Part shown: one piece after another, positions 1 to 9,754 of the stretch | Layout: each line of letters begins with the position of its first letter | Numbering within the stretch: position 1 is the stretch's first letter | Assembly (NCBI GenBank): GCA_023213395.1 | Contig: CM041465.1 | Coordinates: forward strand, 149,799,741-149,863,740 | DNA from: Cycas panzhihuaensis | Lineage: Eukaryota; Cycadophyta | Direction: 5' to 3' | Length of the DNA: 64,000 bases | Notes under the pieces: generated by a model | Seen by the model: the letters and a program-made list of their open reading frames with translations, nothing else | The model's database searches: none | Told to the model about the DNA's origin: nothing | Position numbers and translations under genes: made by a program

Positions 1-1606
1 TAGAATTTATCTTCATTGAAGATGATATTCTTTCTTATGACGATTCTTTTACCCTTAGGGCCATATAATTTATAGGATATTAGTGTATCATTATATCTTA
101 TAAATATGCACTTAGTACTTTTATCATTCAACTTTATCCTTCTCTATCTTAGAATATGTACATATATTATGTATCCAAAAACTCTTAAGTATTTAATGCT
201 TGGTTTGTGACCTGTCTAAGCTTCCTAAGGTGTGGGCCATCTTATTATCTTAGTTATCTATTTATTTAATAAGTAAATAATTATATATACAAAATTTACC
301 CAATAATCATAGCGAAGATGCTTATCTTTAAATATGCTCCTAGCCATCTCAACAATGCTCTTATTTTTTATTTCTACTACCCAATTCTATTAAAAGGTAT
401 AATGACTAATAAGTTGATTCCTTATACCATAATACCTATAATAGTCATTAAATTCATTTGAAATAAATTCTCCTCTATTATCTATTATAAAGATTAATAT
501 TTCATGTCCACTTTATCTTTTAATCATCACTTTGAAGTTAATAAAACATTGAAGTGCATCTAATTTAAACTTTAAAAAATAAACCTAAGTCATTCTTGTA
601 GAATCATCAATAAAAGTTATAAAATACTTGTCTCCTCCAAGTGAAAGTATAATCATTAGTCCATATAGATCTATGTACACTAGTTGAAGAGGCCCATTTT
701 CTCTATAACTATCATTCCCTTTATTGTTTAGCTAGTAAACAACCTTCACGTTCTTCTTTGTCATGTTCAATGTTGGGTAGACCAACCACCATTTTAATCT
801 TTTTCATTAATACTAAGCTATTGTAATTCATATGTCCAAGTATTTTATGCTAAGTCTTGTTATCCATATTAATTGATATCTTCAAGGTATGGTAGTTAGT
901 TAAGGGTATGACAAACTTAAAAAATCTATCAATAGTCATTTAACCCTTAACAACTATTGCTTTATTCCTTAACTTGTCCTTAATAATACATTCATCATTA
1001 TCAAAGATAACTCTATACTTTTGCTTTATTATTTGTCCTATTAATAAAATATTTTTCTTAAGTACATAGATATAAAGTATATCATTAGTACACTAGGTCT
1101 CTCTAAAATATGTCTGGATGGCTATATTTCCTTTACCTATTATAGCTTAAGTAGTATTATCCCCAAACATGATTTTAAATTTTTTAGTATCATCTAACTC
1201 CTTAAACAATTCTTTCCTATGTGACATATAAGTAGAGCGACCCAAATCAATGTATCCTCCTCTTCATTAGCCACTAAACTAAATAGGAAAAGTATCTCAT
1301 TCTCCTTTGGTTCTTTAACTACTATATTAGCTACCTCACTTTTCATATTAGACTTTTTTATAAAATAATTATTTTTAAGTGTCCACTTCTATGATAATAG
1401 GAATATTATATTATTCTTATGCCTCTAAGACTCCTTCCTCTTTGTTCTTAATTCTTTCCCCTTGGACTTTATCATCTACCTCTTCCTTGAGATCTAAAAC
1501 GTTATCCTTGTCTTCAATTAAATTAGCCTTAATAGTATTATCTTCATCCTTGAACTTGTTCATGATGGAGTTGACCTTAACCTTGATAAAACCATCCTTA
1601 ACCTTA
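1..1606 (-). pseudogene. Copia-0 gag end, protease region and integrase, decayed
   Basis: Read right to left, this carries the lysine-rich tail of gag (about 1606-1290), then a copia protease-downstream segment near 1200-860 (phrases resembling IGKGNIAIQT and LKKNILLIGQI). A pre-integrase and integrase part follows. At the window edge comes the integrase-end motif GYKLYGPKG followed by RKNIIFNED, the conserved stretch after the integrase core that precedes RT in copia. Many stops, mostly TAG and TAA, interrupt it. The reading frame is cut by the window edge, so RT and RNase H are not visible. It continues from 14305-14632 across the Copia-1 insertion. Confidence 0.7.
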
Positions 1607-1611
1607 ACCTT

Positions 1612-2281
1612 TGTTAGATATTGTAACAACAATATTTTATAGGCTAAATTTTTGATAGCTTGGCAGTGTGGTTTCCTCCCCAAACCTCATTGGGGGGATC
1701 CAAGGGGGGTGGGAGTCCCCCTTGGCCAGGGAGTACAGGGTGAGCTGGAATACACCCCTCCCCCACACCCGCAAGGAGGGGGTTCGAGGGTGATAGCCCT
1801 TGACCCAAAAAGATAGCACTAAGAAACATACTAAATTGTAAAGAGAATCAAGGCCATTCACTCAAAATACCCTAGATTTGATGGTCAAGATTTGTATCTT
1901 ATATGACTCTCTTATATAGCCTAATTTAAGGTGTTTTTTCATTATGTTGATGGTGTTTGATATGTTGGATGTACTATGAGGAGTTAGGTGGCTAGTTATT
2001 GTTCTTGTAAGCATTCTACTATAGATTATATGCATTTCTCTATTCTTTGATAATAAAGATCGATACCTTTCCTGTGTGTATGTTTCCCTAGCACACTACT
2101 AGGGTTTTACCACATTATATCAAATGTATATATGATGATTTAGATTTCTAATTTATTTATTGTATCATCTCTAGTTTAAGAATTTGTATATTAAATTTTA
2201 ATTTCAATTCCTATAACTAGTTACAAAATAGTTTAGATCTTAGTGGTATATTTTAGTTATTGGGACCTAGTTTACTTAACA
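1612..2281 (+). repeat. Copia-1 5' LTR
   Basis: About 670 bp, TG...CA ends, matching 13640-14299 and the solo LTR 12447-13088 along their length. It contains an unusual GC-rich block (about 1675-1800) in otherwise AT-rich sequence, with a perfect 9-bp stem (CCAAGGGGG / CCCCCTTGG, 1700-1725). The CAATAAAG-like stretch near 2050 (GATAATAAAGATCGATACC) may be the polyadenylation region. Confidence 0.92.
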
Positions 2282-2283
2282 AG

Positions 2284-2296
2284 TGGTATCAGGGCT
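2284..2296 (+). other. Copia-1 primer binding site
   Basis: TGGTATCAGGGCT, two bases after the LTR end. It matches the TGGTATCAGAGC consensus, complementary to the initiator tRNA-Met 3' end used by plant copia elements, with one A-to-G difference. Confidence 0.9.
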
Positions 2297-2354
2297 ACTT
2301 TTATTTTTGTAGTGAGTTTGTAAAGGTTTTAGTGTTAGCTTGTTTCTATAACAA

Positions 2355-3090
2355 ATGGAAAAACTGGTGAATGCAAAGTTTGAGATAGAGAATTTCAATG
2401 GCAAGAACAATTTCAGGTTGTAGAAGTTGAAAGCATATGATGTCCTAGTACAACCAGGTTTGTACAGAGCTCTTGCAGGCAAATCAAAGAAACCCATAGG
2501 GATGGACGATGATGAATGGGATGATATAGGTAAAAGGGCTCTTATCACAATATGATTATACTTGGTAGATGAAGTTCTATTTAACATTACAGGGGAGAAA
2601 ATAGTAGTAGGATTATGGACCCAGTTGGAAGGCTTATACATAACCAAATTAGTGACGCATCGAATCTACTTGAAGAGGTAGATGTAGTCATTGCGGATAA
2701 AGGAATGTACAAAAATTGCTAATCATTTAAATATTTTCAATACTCTTATTTGTTAGTTGGCTAGTATTGATGTCACGATTGAGGATGAGGACAAGGTTGT
2801 TACCTTATTATATGTATTACCAAAATCCTGGGATAATATTATCACCTCAATTAGTTTTAGCACTACAGATGAATTAGACTATGATTCTATTATGAGTGCT
2901 TTATTAATAGAAGAAGTGAGGAGGAAGTCTAGTCTTAAAACCTCTATACAATAGAGGCTATGACAATAAAGAGAAGAATAATTAAGAGAGGACAAAGCTC
3001 TAGGGACACATCAAGGTCAAATTCAAAAGGCAAGAAGAGTAAGCTCAGATGTTAGTACTGCAATAAGATAGGTCACCTAAAGAAGGATTA
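2355..3090 (+). pseudogene. Copia-1 gag, decayed
   Basis: The frame starts at ATG 2355 (MEKLVNAKFEIENFNGKN), the usual copia gag opening in which a target phrase precedes the FNG motif. It continues through a UBN2-type gag core to residues such as LPKSWDNIITSISF near 2810-2860. It ends in a zinc knuckle at about 3045-3090 (CxxC replaced by stop-Y-C, then NKIGHLKK). Most of the stops are TAG at positions where related elements have CAG or TGG. The gene is cut at 3090 by the Cap-LTR element and resumes with a 97-bp duplication at 9658. Confidence 0.8.
2994..3090 (+). repeat. Left copy of a 97-bp duplicated gag segment flanking the Cap-LTR insertion
   Basis: Copia-1 gag sequence running from AAAGCTC to GGATTA, including the zinc-knuckle codons. 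It is repeated with scattered substitutions at 9658-9754, on the other side of the inserted LTR element. A normal LTR-element insertion duplicates only about 5 bp, so this needs another explanation. Confidence 0.85.
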
Positions 3091-3412
3091 ATAGTCATCA
3101 CTCCACTCCCACCTTCCAACTAGGGGAGCACACCTCATCTTCCTCAATTTACACATGTGGGTACTCAACATGTATAGGTAAGTTTAAGGTAAGTTTATGT
3201 TAATTTGAGTTAAGTTTACTTTAAGTTAAGTTTATATTATTTTATTGTAATTTAAATTTCAAGGGTTGAGGAGTTTCCCTTCTCCCCTAAAATTATATAT
3301 ATTGAGGGGTGTGCAACCCTGGTGTCTTTAGACACTGCCAACTATCAGAAATCATTGTTTTACTCAAAATGCTCTTGTTCTAAAGTCCTACTCTACTTTT
3401 CTGAATCCATCA
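3091..3412 (+). repeat. Cap-LTR left LTR (LTR-A)
   Basis: From TAGTCATCACTCCACTCCC to ATCCATCA. It aligns with 9221-9615 from the start through the phrase GCAACCCTGGTRTCTTTAGAYACYGCC and then diverges completely. The TATATATTGAGGGG stretch near 3293 may be its TATA region. A clear TG start is not visible, so the left boundary is good to a few bases. Confidence 0.8.
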
Positions 3413-3414
3413 TC

Positions 3415-3425
3415 TAGTATCAGAG
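3415..3425 (+). other. Cap-LTR primer binding site
   Basis: TAGTATCAGAG, two bases after LTR-A, a one-mismatch version of the tRNA-Met-type TGGTATCAGAG. Confidence 0.75.
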
Positions 3426-3769
3426 TAGGTTTATGATCCATTTTTGAAGTTTTTTAAAGAAGAGTAATAAGATTTATTGGTATCTTGAGGCAAATTTACT
3501 CATAGCAAGAAAGATTGATGATATTTATTTTCTACAATTTTTTTCAACAGATTCTTATATTTTATTAGAGATCTACTTACTCTTGAAGATATACTTGTGC
3601 TATAACAAAGATATTTCAGATTTCTTCAAGATTTGTGCAGGTGTATAGCTAAAAATAGTGAAATATCAAGTTTTATCACTCTATAAGAGGTTTCATCATC
3701 AAGTTTTATATTTTCTATTATCTATTTGACATTTTTCAAGTATATTTTATCTATTTATCTTATATATTT

Positions 3770-4400
3770 TTAGATCTACATAGAATTTTAGCTGCATGTA
3801 ATATTTATTCAAGAGTTTTTTAGATTTGAGCTATATTTCTTCAAATTTATATTTTTTATCATATATTTAATATTTTTCAAACAAATTTCTATCTATTTAT
3901 CTAATATTTTCTCAGATTTGCGTAGGATTTCAGCTCCATATTCAAGTTTTTTTAGATTTTTTATATATTTGTTTTAGATCTGCTATATATTTTTTAGATT
4001 TGCCATATATTTATCAACTCTACTTATTTTATTAAGTATTTCACTATTTTTTACTATATTTATTTCAAATCTACTAAATATTCTTCAGATCTACTATATA
4101 TTTTTTAGATCTACTTATTTTACTAAGTATTTCACCATTTCCTGCTATATTTTATTCAAATCTGCTATATTTGGTTTAGATCTGCTATTTTTTTACTTCA
4201 GATATGTTAAATATTTTTTAGATCAGCTACATATTTTTTAGATCTACCTATTTTAGTAATTATTTCAACATTTTCTAATATATTTGTTTCAGATCTACAA
4301 TAGTTAGTTCGAATTTGCTATATATTTTGAGATCTATATACTTTATCATATATTTGATTACTTTTTCAAGTCTTTTTTCAGATCTGTAAGCTTTTGGTGC
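3770..4400 (+). repeat. Degenerate short-period repeat with a TTTTAGATCTGCTATAT-like unit
   Basis: Within the leader of Cap-LTR, variants of CAGATCTGCTATATATTTTT recur many times at irregular spacing (for example near 3975, 4080, 4100, 4175, 4215, 4245, 4300). The units are diverged and the spacing is uneven, which suggests an old expanded repeat rather than a recent satellite. No coding frame is supported here. A small unassigned minus frame at 4358-4603 overlaps its end. Confidence 0.6.
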
Positions 4401-4708
4401 ATATTCAACCCAATAAAGCCTTTTAGAGAAGCATATACAACATATCTCATCTTTGCAAGTCTGCTACAACTGCATTTCCAGGTTCTTCTTATTTTATTTT
4501 TAGATTTAAATATATATTTCTTGAATATCTTCTGCAACATATTTGAAATATTTTTATATTCAAACATATGTTTCTTAGTTTTTTCATATACTTGCTCCAG
4601 CACATTTGAAAAGTCTTAGATACAAATACATATTCTTTTTCAAAAAGAAAAAAAAAAATCCTTTTTTTGGGATAAACTCATAAAATAAACTACAGAATTT
4701 TTTTTGAT

Positions 4709-4711
<3 letters not shown>

Positions 4712-4753
<42 letters not shown>
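4712..4753 (+). repeat. (AT)n microsatellite
   Basis: About 20 uninterrupted AT units inside the Cap-LTR leader. Confidence 0.95.
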
Positions 4754-4754
<1 letters not shown>

Positions 4755-4770
4755 TTCTTATTCCAGTGAT

Positions 4771-5760
4771 TTATTTATTTTTTTCATCAATATATTTATA
4801 AGATCTACTATATATTTTAGGAAAGAGTTCCTCAACTCGCTTTGCCAAAAGTAGACCAAACAAAAAAAGGATAAGCAAGTCTACATTTATATCCATTTTA
4901 TTTATTTGGTGTATATATAAGAACTTCAAAAGAAAATATCTGTGTATTGTATTTATAGTGATCTCTCCAAACATTTCTTTCACATGTTCTTTTCCAAAGA
5001 GCAAATAAGAACATTTTATGGCAAGTATCTTCACAAACTCATATTGTATATGCTCTTGGACTAGTTTCAATATTGTAACTGCTTCTTAGACTTCATCTTT
5101 TCTATCCTTTGTTGTGGATGTAGACTTTACAACAAGCTCAAGTCAAATTGCAAGCATTTCAGAACTTCCTCCTTACATTTCAATTCCATCTTTAATGAAG
5201 TATTCTCTAATAACAGATCTTTGGAGTTCATCTTAAGCAGTTTAATTTGTGCTAGGAATATACATGCCTTCTCCTCAAGTACATATATGCATTTGAGGAA
5301 TTTGTCTATGAAAGTTGAATGCATTTCATCTACTCTCTACATTGGCACACAATAAAGAACTTTCTCCTTTAAATCAAAGAGTTTGACCTCAATATTTTTC
5401 AACTTATTGAATGGAAACACAACAGTTGTCAGTCGTCAATTAAGCAAGAGTCTTAACCAGCTTTAGATAATCATCTTTAAGAGTTATCTGATTTGTAAAG
5501 TTTCATAGTGCTTCAAGTGCCTGAAGTGCAGATATTTGCATTAGAATAGACATCATTTGATCTCTTATATCTAGATCATTTTCTAATCTGCTGACATGTT
5601 TTCATTTTTGTATGTTATATTGTAGCACTAAGCTGCCTCCACCTGTTGTAGAAATTGAATTTGGTTGCACGGTAATATTTTGATAGTTTAAACCATCTCT
5701 ATAATTTGAACCCTTCAAGTCAATGACTGCATTATAAATTACAGTTGGTGTAAGATATGA
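4771..5760 (-). pseudogene. Captured coiled-coil protein fragment, antisense in Cap-LTR
   Basis: Minus-strand frames between about 5760 and 4771 read as a long heptad-rich helix. The pieces include RLENDLDIRDQMMSILMQ, then LEEKACIFLAQIKLLK and LLLENTSLKMELKCKEEVLK followed by LQFDLSLL. With a frameshift comes a stretch rich in K, D and E and then LVQEHIQYEF. The run of E/K-rich heptads ending in a FDLSLLQ-type phrase reminds me of the tails of plant kinesin-12 proteins; this is from memory and weak. Stops and at least one frameshift show it is dead. Nothing here looks like copia gag or pol, so I infer a captured cellular gene. Alternatives are the variable coiled-coil part of another element's gag. 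Confidence 0.45.
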
Positions 5761-5829
5761 AGTCATTCCTTCTCCAACGCCAATTTATGTTCATTCACAC
5801 ATAAGTAATCGAATCTAATATTTACTCAC

Positions 5830-6282
5830 CACCCCATCTATTTTTTAATGCATCAAGATTTCAACAACAACCATCATATACATTGCAACTTGAAACTTCT
5901 TAAACATGGTGTACTAGGTGTAGACTGCTATGTGCATGATTTGAATGTCTTCATTCTCTATATGCTGAAGCTGCTCTTGTAGCACAGCAAGGTTTCTGGA
6001 CAAGTGCAAAAAGATCACATACAGCATCACAAGGTAGATCAACATCATGAAGACAACAAATTGGGGTACGACAACTTTATAACTAGTGAGAGTCAGATAT
6101 AATAGGGATGCCAACCCTGCTATAGTACGTCGTTCAAATGTAGAAATTTATTCATGTATGATGCAATAGCCATGTGAAATGAGAAGAAAGGCAATAAAAC
6201 AAGTTGTTTCTAAGAATATTCTAGTCACGAATACTCCAAATACAACCCAAAATGAGCACAAGCTGAGATTAAGACAGGAGTA
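5830..6282 (-). pseudogene. Captured exon of a multi-span membrane protein, antisense in Cap-LTR
   Basis: On the minus strand, a pyrimidine tract ending CTTTTTCTTTTAG (AG at 6284-6283) opens a 151-codon frame that closes at 5830 just before GTGAGT (5829-5824), a consensus 5' splice site. The frame has only a few stops. It holds four or more hydrophobic segments: around CSFWVVFGVF, TCFIAFLLISHGYC, LASLLYLTLTSY with FVVFMMLIYLVMLYVIFL, and VAMYMMVVVEIL. Charged loops (STFERRT, HLSRNLAVLQEQLQHIENED, MFKKF) lie between them. This layout is that of a plant multi-pass protein; GPR180/TMEM145-like (GpcrRhopsn4) proteins are one possibility, not confirmed. Intron borders mean that genomic DNA or unspliced RNA was captured. 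Confidence 0.6.
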
Positions 6283-6720
6283 CTAAAAGAAAAAGATAAG
6301 GGAAAGACTGAGAACCAAAGCTTTCGTAACTATAACAATTGTGAGAATCCACTACAAATTGCTACTCTGCCAATGGCGTTTGCTCCATGTATTAACCATC
6401 CAAATGCAGATTAATACGAACCAGATAATAAATAATCAGCACGGTCTCACACCCTAAGCGGCTTAGCCAGAGTTTCACAAATGAGTAGATTTTATTTCCT
6501 ATGTCGTGCATTCTCCTGCCTATGATTCTCCTCCCTCGAGCTCTGTTCCAGTGCCTCGAGCTCCGTTCTCTTCTTGTGTTGTGCATTGGATTTAGAATCT
6601 AATATCCTAGCTGATTTAAATTCTCCCAGATAAGGCCTGGGATAATAGATTTTCTCCTCTGTAACTTCAGTGGGCGTGGCGGCGAAGGCGACGACGGCAC
6701 AACAATTTAGGATTAAAATC
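6283..6720 (-). other. Probable upstream intron and 5' part of the captured gene
   Basis: Upstream of the captured exon the base composition rises and CpG reappears. At 6660-6705 the minus strand reads as a GCC/TCG-rich stretch (GTCGTCGCCTTCGCCGCC), like the leader or first exon of a plant gene. A short frame at 6586-6392 has no recognisable domain. Composition changes abruptly to poly-T/AT at about 6720, which probably marks the end of the captured segment. Confidence 0.4.
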
Positions 6721-8458
6721 TTTTATTTTATTTTTTTATTTTTTTTAATGTTTTAAAAAATTAAAATAAATTAAATAAGATTTCAAATCTGGGTGTTTAA
6801 ACCCTAACCCCCTTTTCATTTTAGCCCTCGGTCCTATACATTACCACATGACCTTTAGCCTATTTCAAAAGAGGGATAACAAGATTTTATAACATTTTCC
6901 TTTTTATTTATTAATTTATTTTTTCATTTTACATAGGGTTATTGGTAAATTTTTGCCATAACTCCTTAGTAGATCATTAATTTCTAATGAAACTAATTTC
7001 ATCACATTTAAAATTTTTCGTAGATCGATTTCAACTGATCATATTACCAATTTGGACCTAATTTGACCCTGTTTCAGTGGATTTAAAGTCGATCATTCAT
7101 TTTTAAAGCTATTTTAAACTTTTTTATAAAATCACTTTTTTAACTGATTATATTTTATTACCGGGTGACTATTTTCTACCTGAATCTGTTCTACAGTAAT
7201 ATAATTTCAAAAAACATCATTACTAACCATTTATTTTATTTTTTAGAATTTATTTTTATCGCTATTTTAATCACCCAAAATGGCATTTTAGTGTTTTTTT
7301 AGTATTTTTTAAAATATATTTACATAAAGGTACTTGCTGCTATTTCTACTATAAATTTTTTGTTTTGTATCATAATTTAGTTATGTCAATTTCATTGGGA
7401 ATATGACTCATTCCCCTTCAATTTAACACTATTTTTTATAATTTTTAAAGTATTTTTGCTAATCTTAAAAAGCATCAAAGTTGAGGTACTTAATAGCCTC
7501 TAATTTATCATTATTTCATATTTTCATACATTATTTCTCAAATTTTTCAATTGAAAATATATTAAGAAGTTCTTTAAACTATATTTGGTTATTTTTTATC
7601 GCTTTATAAAGTTTTTATTAGTATTTTTTTAAGTTTTGAGCTCCCTACTCCTGTTAGGCCTCAAAAAGAGGTCTGTACCTTTGAATCATCAAAATTTGAC
7701 TTGTAGGAACCCGTTTTCAAAGCGGTTAGTTCCATTGAATACATATTTCATTAATCTTCATACTGGTGAAGTTTCATGTTATTTTGACATCATTTAGTAT
7801 AGCTTTGAATCTGCCAAACTTGAGCTTATCTTCTAAACCTTCCTTTTAAGGAGTTCTTTATTGTATTTCTCATTAATCACTTATACTATATATTTAAAGC
7901 TCTCATTTAACTTTTATATAAGCTATTTTTAAGCTAATTTATAATGGAAAGTGATCTCAAACAAGTGACAAGCCAAGTGGACCTACAACTTATACAGGTA
8001 TAATTCATTTTTTATTTAAAAGTTTCTTCATATTCTTTATATTTCAAAGTGAAAATACTCATATATATTTCAATTTCAGTATTATATATTATTATTAAGG
8101 CAAAGGATTTATTGCATTGAAAGTTTATATTTATTTAAAGGATTAAAGGCTTAAAGAATTTTTTATTCTTCATCAAAATTTATTTCAGATTTACTTAGGA
8201 TATTTATTACATTCAAATTTGCTCTTATATTCACTTTATCTCAAAGGTTATTCAAAAGGCATACACTTATTGAAAAGCCATTTTATCATTATTGAAAAGA
8301 TTATTTCCTTATTGTGCCTAGTTGATTGACTTTCTAAAGGGCATTACATCTCCTTCAAAAGTTTATTTGAAATCATATATGTTCATTGGTTTATTGACTT
8401 TTTGACTTAGTAAAAGCATATATTTTATGTACTAAAGTTTTTCTTGATAAAATAGCAC
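6721..8458. other. AT-rich Cap-LTR interior, no gene seen
   Basis: Long T- and A-rich stretches with CTAAACCC-like and GAAAGTG fragments but no convincing frame. An ATG at about 7944 begins MESDLKQVTSQVDLQLIQ, followed by GGTATAATT. This could be a short upstream exon or leader peptide of the gag; I cannot support it further. Confidence 0.5.
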
Positions 8459-9220
8459 AATTTCCTATATTCAATAGGCATAATTTTTCATAATGGTATA
8501 GGACTATGAAAGATTATTTCATTACACATGATCTTTGGAAATATTTGCAACATGAATATGATCTTAGAATTAAAGAAAATTTTAGAAAGGATAACGAAGT
8601 CTGAAAGATATTATTTTGCACTATAAATGATGATGTTTTTTCTAAAGTTTCTAAATTAACTACTTTTAAATATGTTTGGTATATTTTAATTTCCACTTAT
8701 GGGGGAGATACCCTCAATGTATTTGATGTTGATTTTGTTGAGCATGTGAAATAGATGCTAGAATAGGTAAATTATAATGAAAAAACCAAAGAAGATTCAG
8801 ATCAAATATATGATCAACTTACTGCACAAAATCTTGATCCTTCATTTAAGGGGGAGAATGTATCTTATGATGTGATAAATGAGAGTTATGATGATTTGAC
8901 AGTTATTCACAATACAAAGAATAAAGTTTGAGTTCAAAGTTTTCTTAATGTTTTAGTTAATAAAGTCAAAGTGGTAGCTATTCATCTTTGTACAAATCAA
9001 GTTTCACCAACTTATAGATTTTTTATAGCTTTATTCACTTATAATTTTTTTACACTACTCCATGGTAAAGAGACATATTTTACAAGAATGATGAAGCAAG
9101 TTGATAAAGACCAAGTTAAGAGGCATACTTTTAAAGATTTTTTCAAGTATAAATTACATAAGTTCAAAGAGAAGATACAAGTGTTCGTGATGACCATTAA
9201 GGGGAAGAATATTAGAGTTA
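8459..9220 (+). pseudogene. Cap-LTR gag-like gene
   Basis: Reading from about 8459, the frame gives FPIFNRHNFS-stop-WYRTMKDYF, then DLWKYLQHEYDLR, FCTINDDVFSKVS and TFKYVWYILISTYGG. This is the order of a copia UBN2-type gag: the target phrase FNGxNFxxW, then the DLW motif, the I-x-D-x-V/I-F core and the W-x-x-L-x-x-x-Y-x-G segment. Later parts (MMKQVDKDQVKRHTFKDF) are less conserved. Stops are mostly TAG. No zinc knuckle or protease follows; the frame runs straight into the right LTR, as expected of a gag-only non-autonomous element. Confidence 0.6.
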
Positions 9221-9615
9221 ATAGTTATCACTCCACTCCCACCTTCCAACTAGGGGAGCACACCACATCTTCTTCAATTTACACATGGGTTCTCAACATG
9301 TGTAGATAATTTTAAGGTAAGTTTATATTAATTTAAGTTAAGTTTACTTTAAGTTAAGTTTACATTATTTTATTGTAATTTAAATTTCAGGGGTTGAGAA
9401 GTTTCTCTCCTCCCCCAAAATTATATATACTAAGAGGTGTGCAACCCTGGTATCTTTAGATACCGCCCATATTGAGAAATTTATAAAGCTCTCTCTATTA
9501 CAATGGATTAAATACAATGGTTTTTTAGTTTTATACAACAACAATGTATTAATGTATTAATCTATTGATATTTTGTATATATTCTACCATGTTCTCCTGT
9601 ATTTTATTTCCTTCA
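9221..9615 (+). repeat. Cap-LTR right LTR (LTR-B), with a different U5
   Basis: It aligns with LTR-A over the first 250 bp or so, then carries an unrelated longer U5 (CATATTGAGAAATTTATAAAGC onward) ending CTTCA. A purine tract precedes it, as for a 3' LTR. A primer site follows it, as for a 5' LTR. Confidence 0.8.
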
Positions 9616-9657
9616 TCTGGTATCAGAGATATTTGGGCCTGCATTATTTTTCCATCA
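9616..9657 (+). other. Second primer site plus short leader after LTR-B
   Basis: TGGTATCAGAG at 9618-9628, then about 30 bp of unique sequence up to the duplicated Copia-1 gag segment. A 3' LTR should be followed directly by flanking DNA. This leader suggests LTR-B was once the 5' LTR of another copy. Confidence 0.7.
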
Positions 9658-9754
9658 AAAGCTCCAGGGATACATCGAGGTTAAAGTCAAAAGTCAAGAA
9701 GAGTAAGCTCAGATGTTAGTACTACAATAAGATAGGTCACCTAAAGAATGATTA
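9658..9754 (+). repeat. Right copy of the 97-bp duplicated gag segment
   Basis: Matches 2994-3090 from AAAGCTCC through the zinc-knuckle codons (AAGCTCAGATGTTAGTACTA) to GATTA. From 9755 it continues into Copia-1 gag that the left copy lacks, so this copy is joined to the authentic downstream sequence. Confidence 0.85.

Larger units (their letters stand above)
3091..9615 (+). mobile_element. Cap-LTR: pol-less LTR element carrying antisense host-like gene fragments
   Basis: Related LTRs at 3091-3412 and 9221-9615 enclose a primer site after the left LTR (3415-3425), a 6-kb interior and a purine-rich tract (AAGGGGAAGAA, about 9199-9209) before the right LTR. The only element-type coding sequence is a copia-like gag (8459-9220); I see no protease, integrase or RT. 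Instead the interior has minus-strand fragments of a coiled-coil protein and a multi-span membrane protein. This fits a non-autonomous gag-only element (TR-GAG or LARD type) with captured cellular DNA. The two LTRs differ completely in their U5 parts, and the right one has its own primer site, so the structure is chimeric. Confidence 0.75.

Noticed and set aside
1637-1861. Minus-strand frames with proline/glycine-rich sequence
   Set aside because: They lie in the GC-rich block of the Copia-1 5' LTR; the frame is not kept in the other two LTR copies.
2276-2647. 123-codon minus-strand frame over Copia-1 gag
   Set aside because: Antisense shadow of the recognisable gag sequence on the plus strand.
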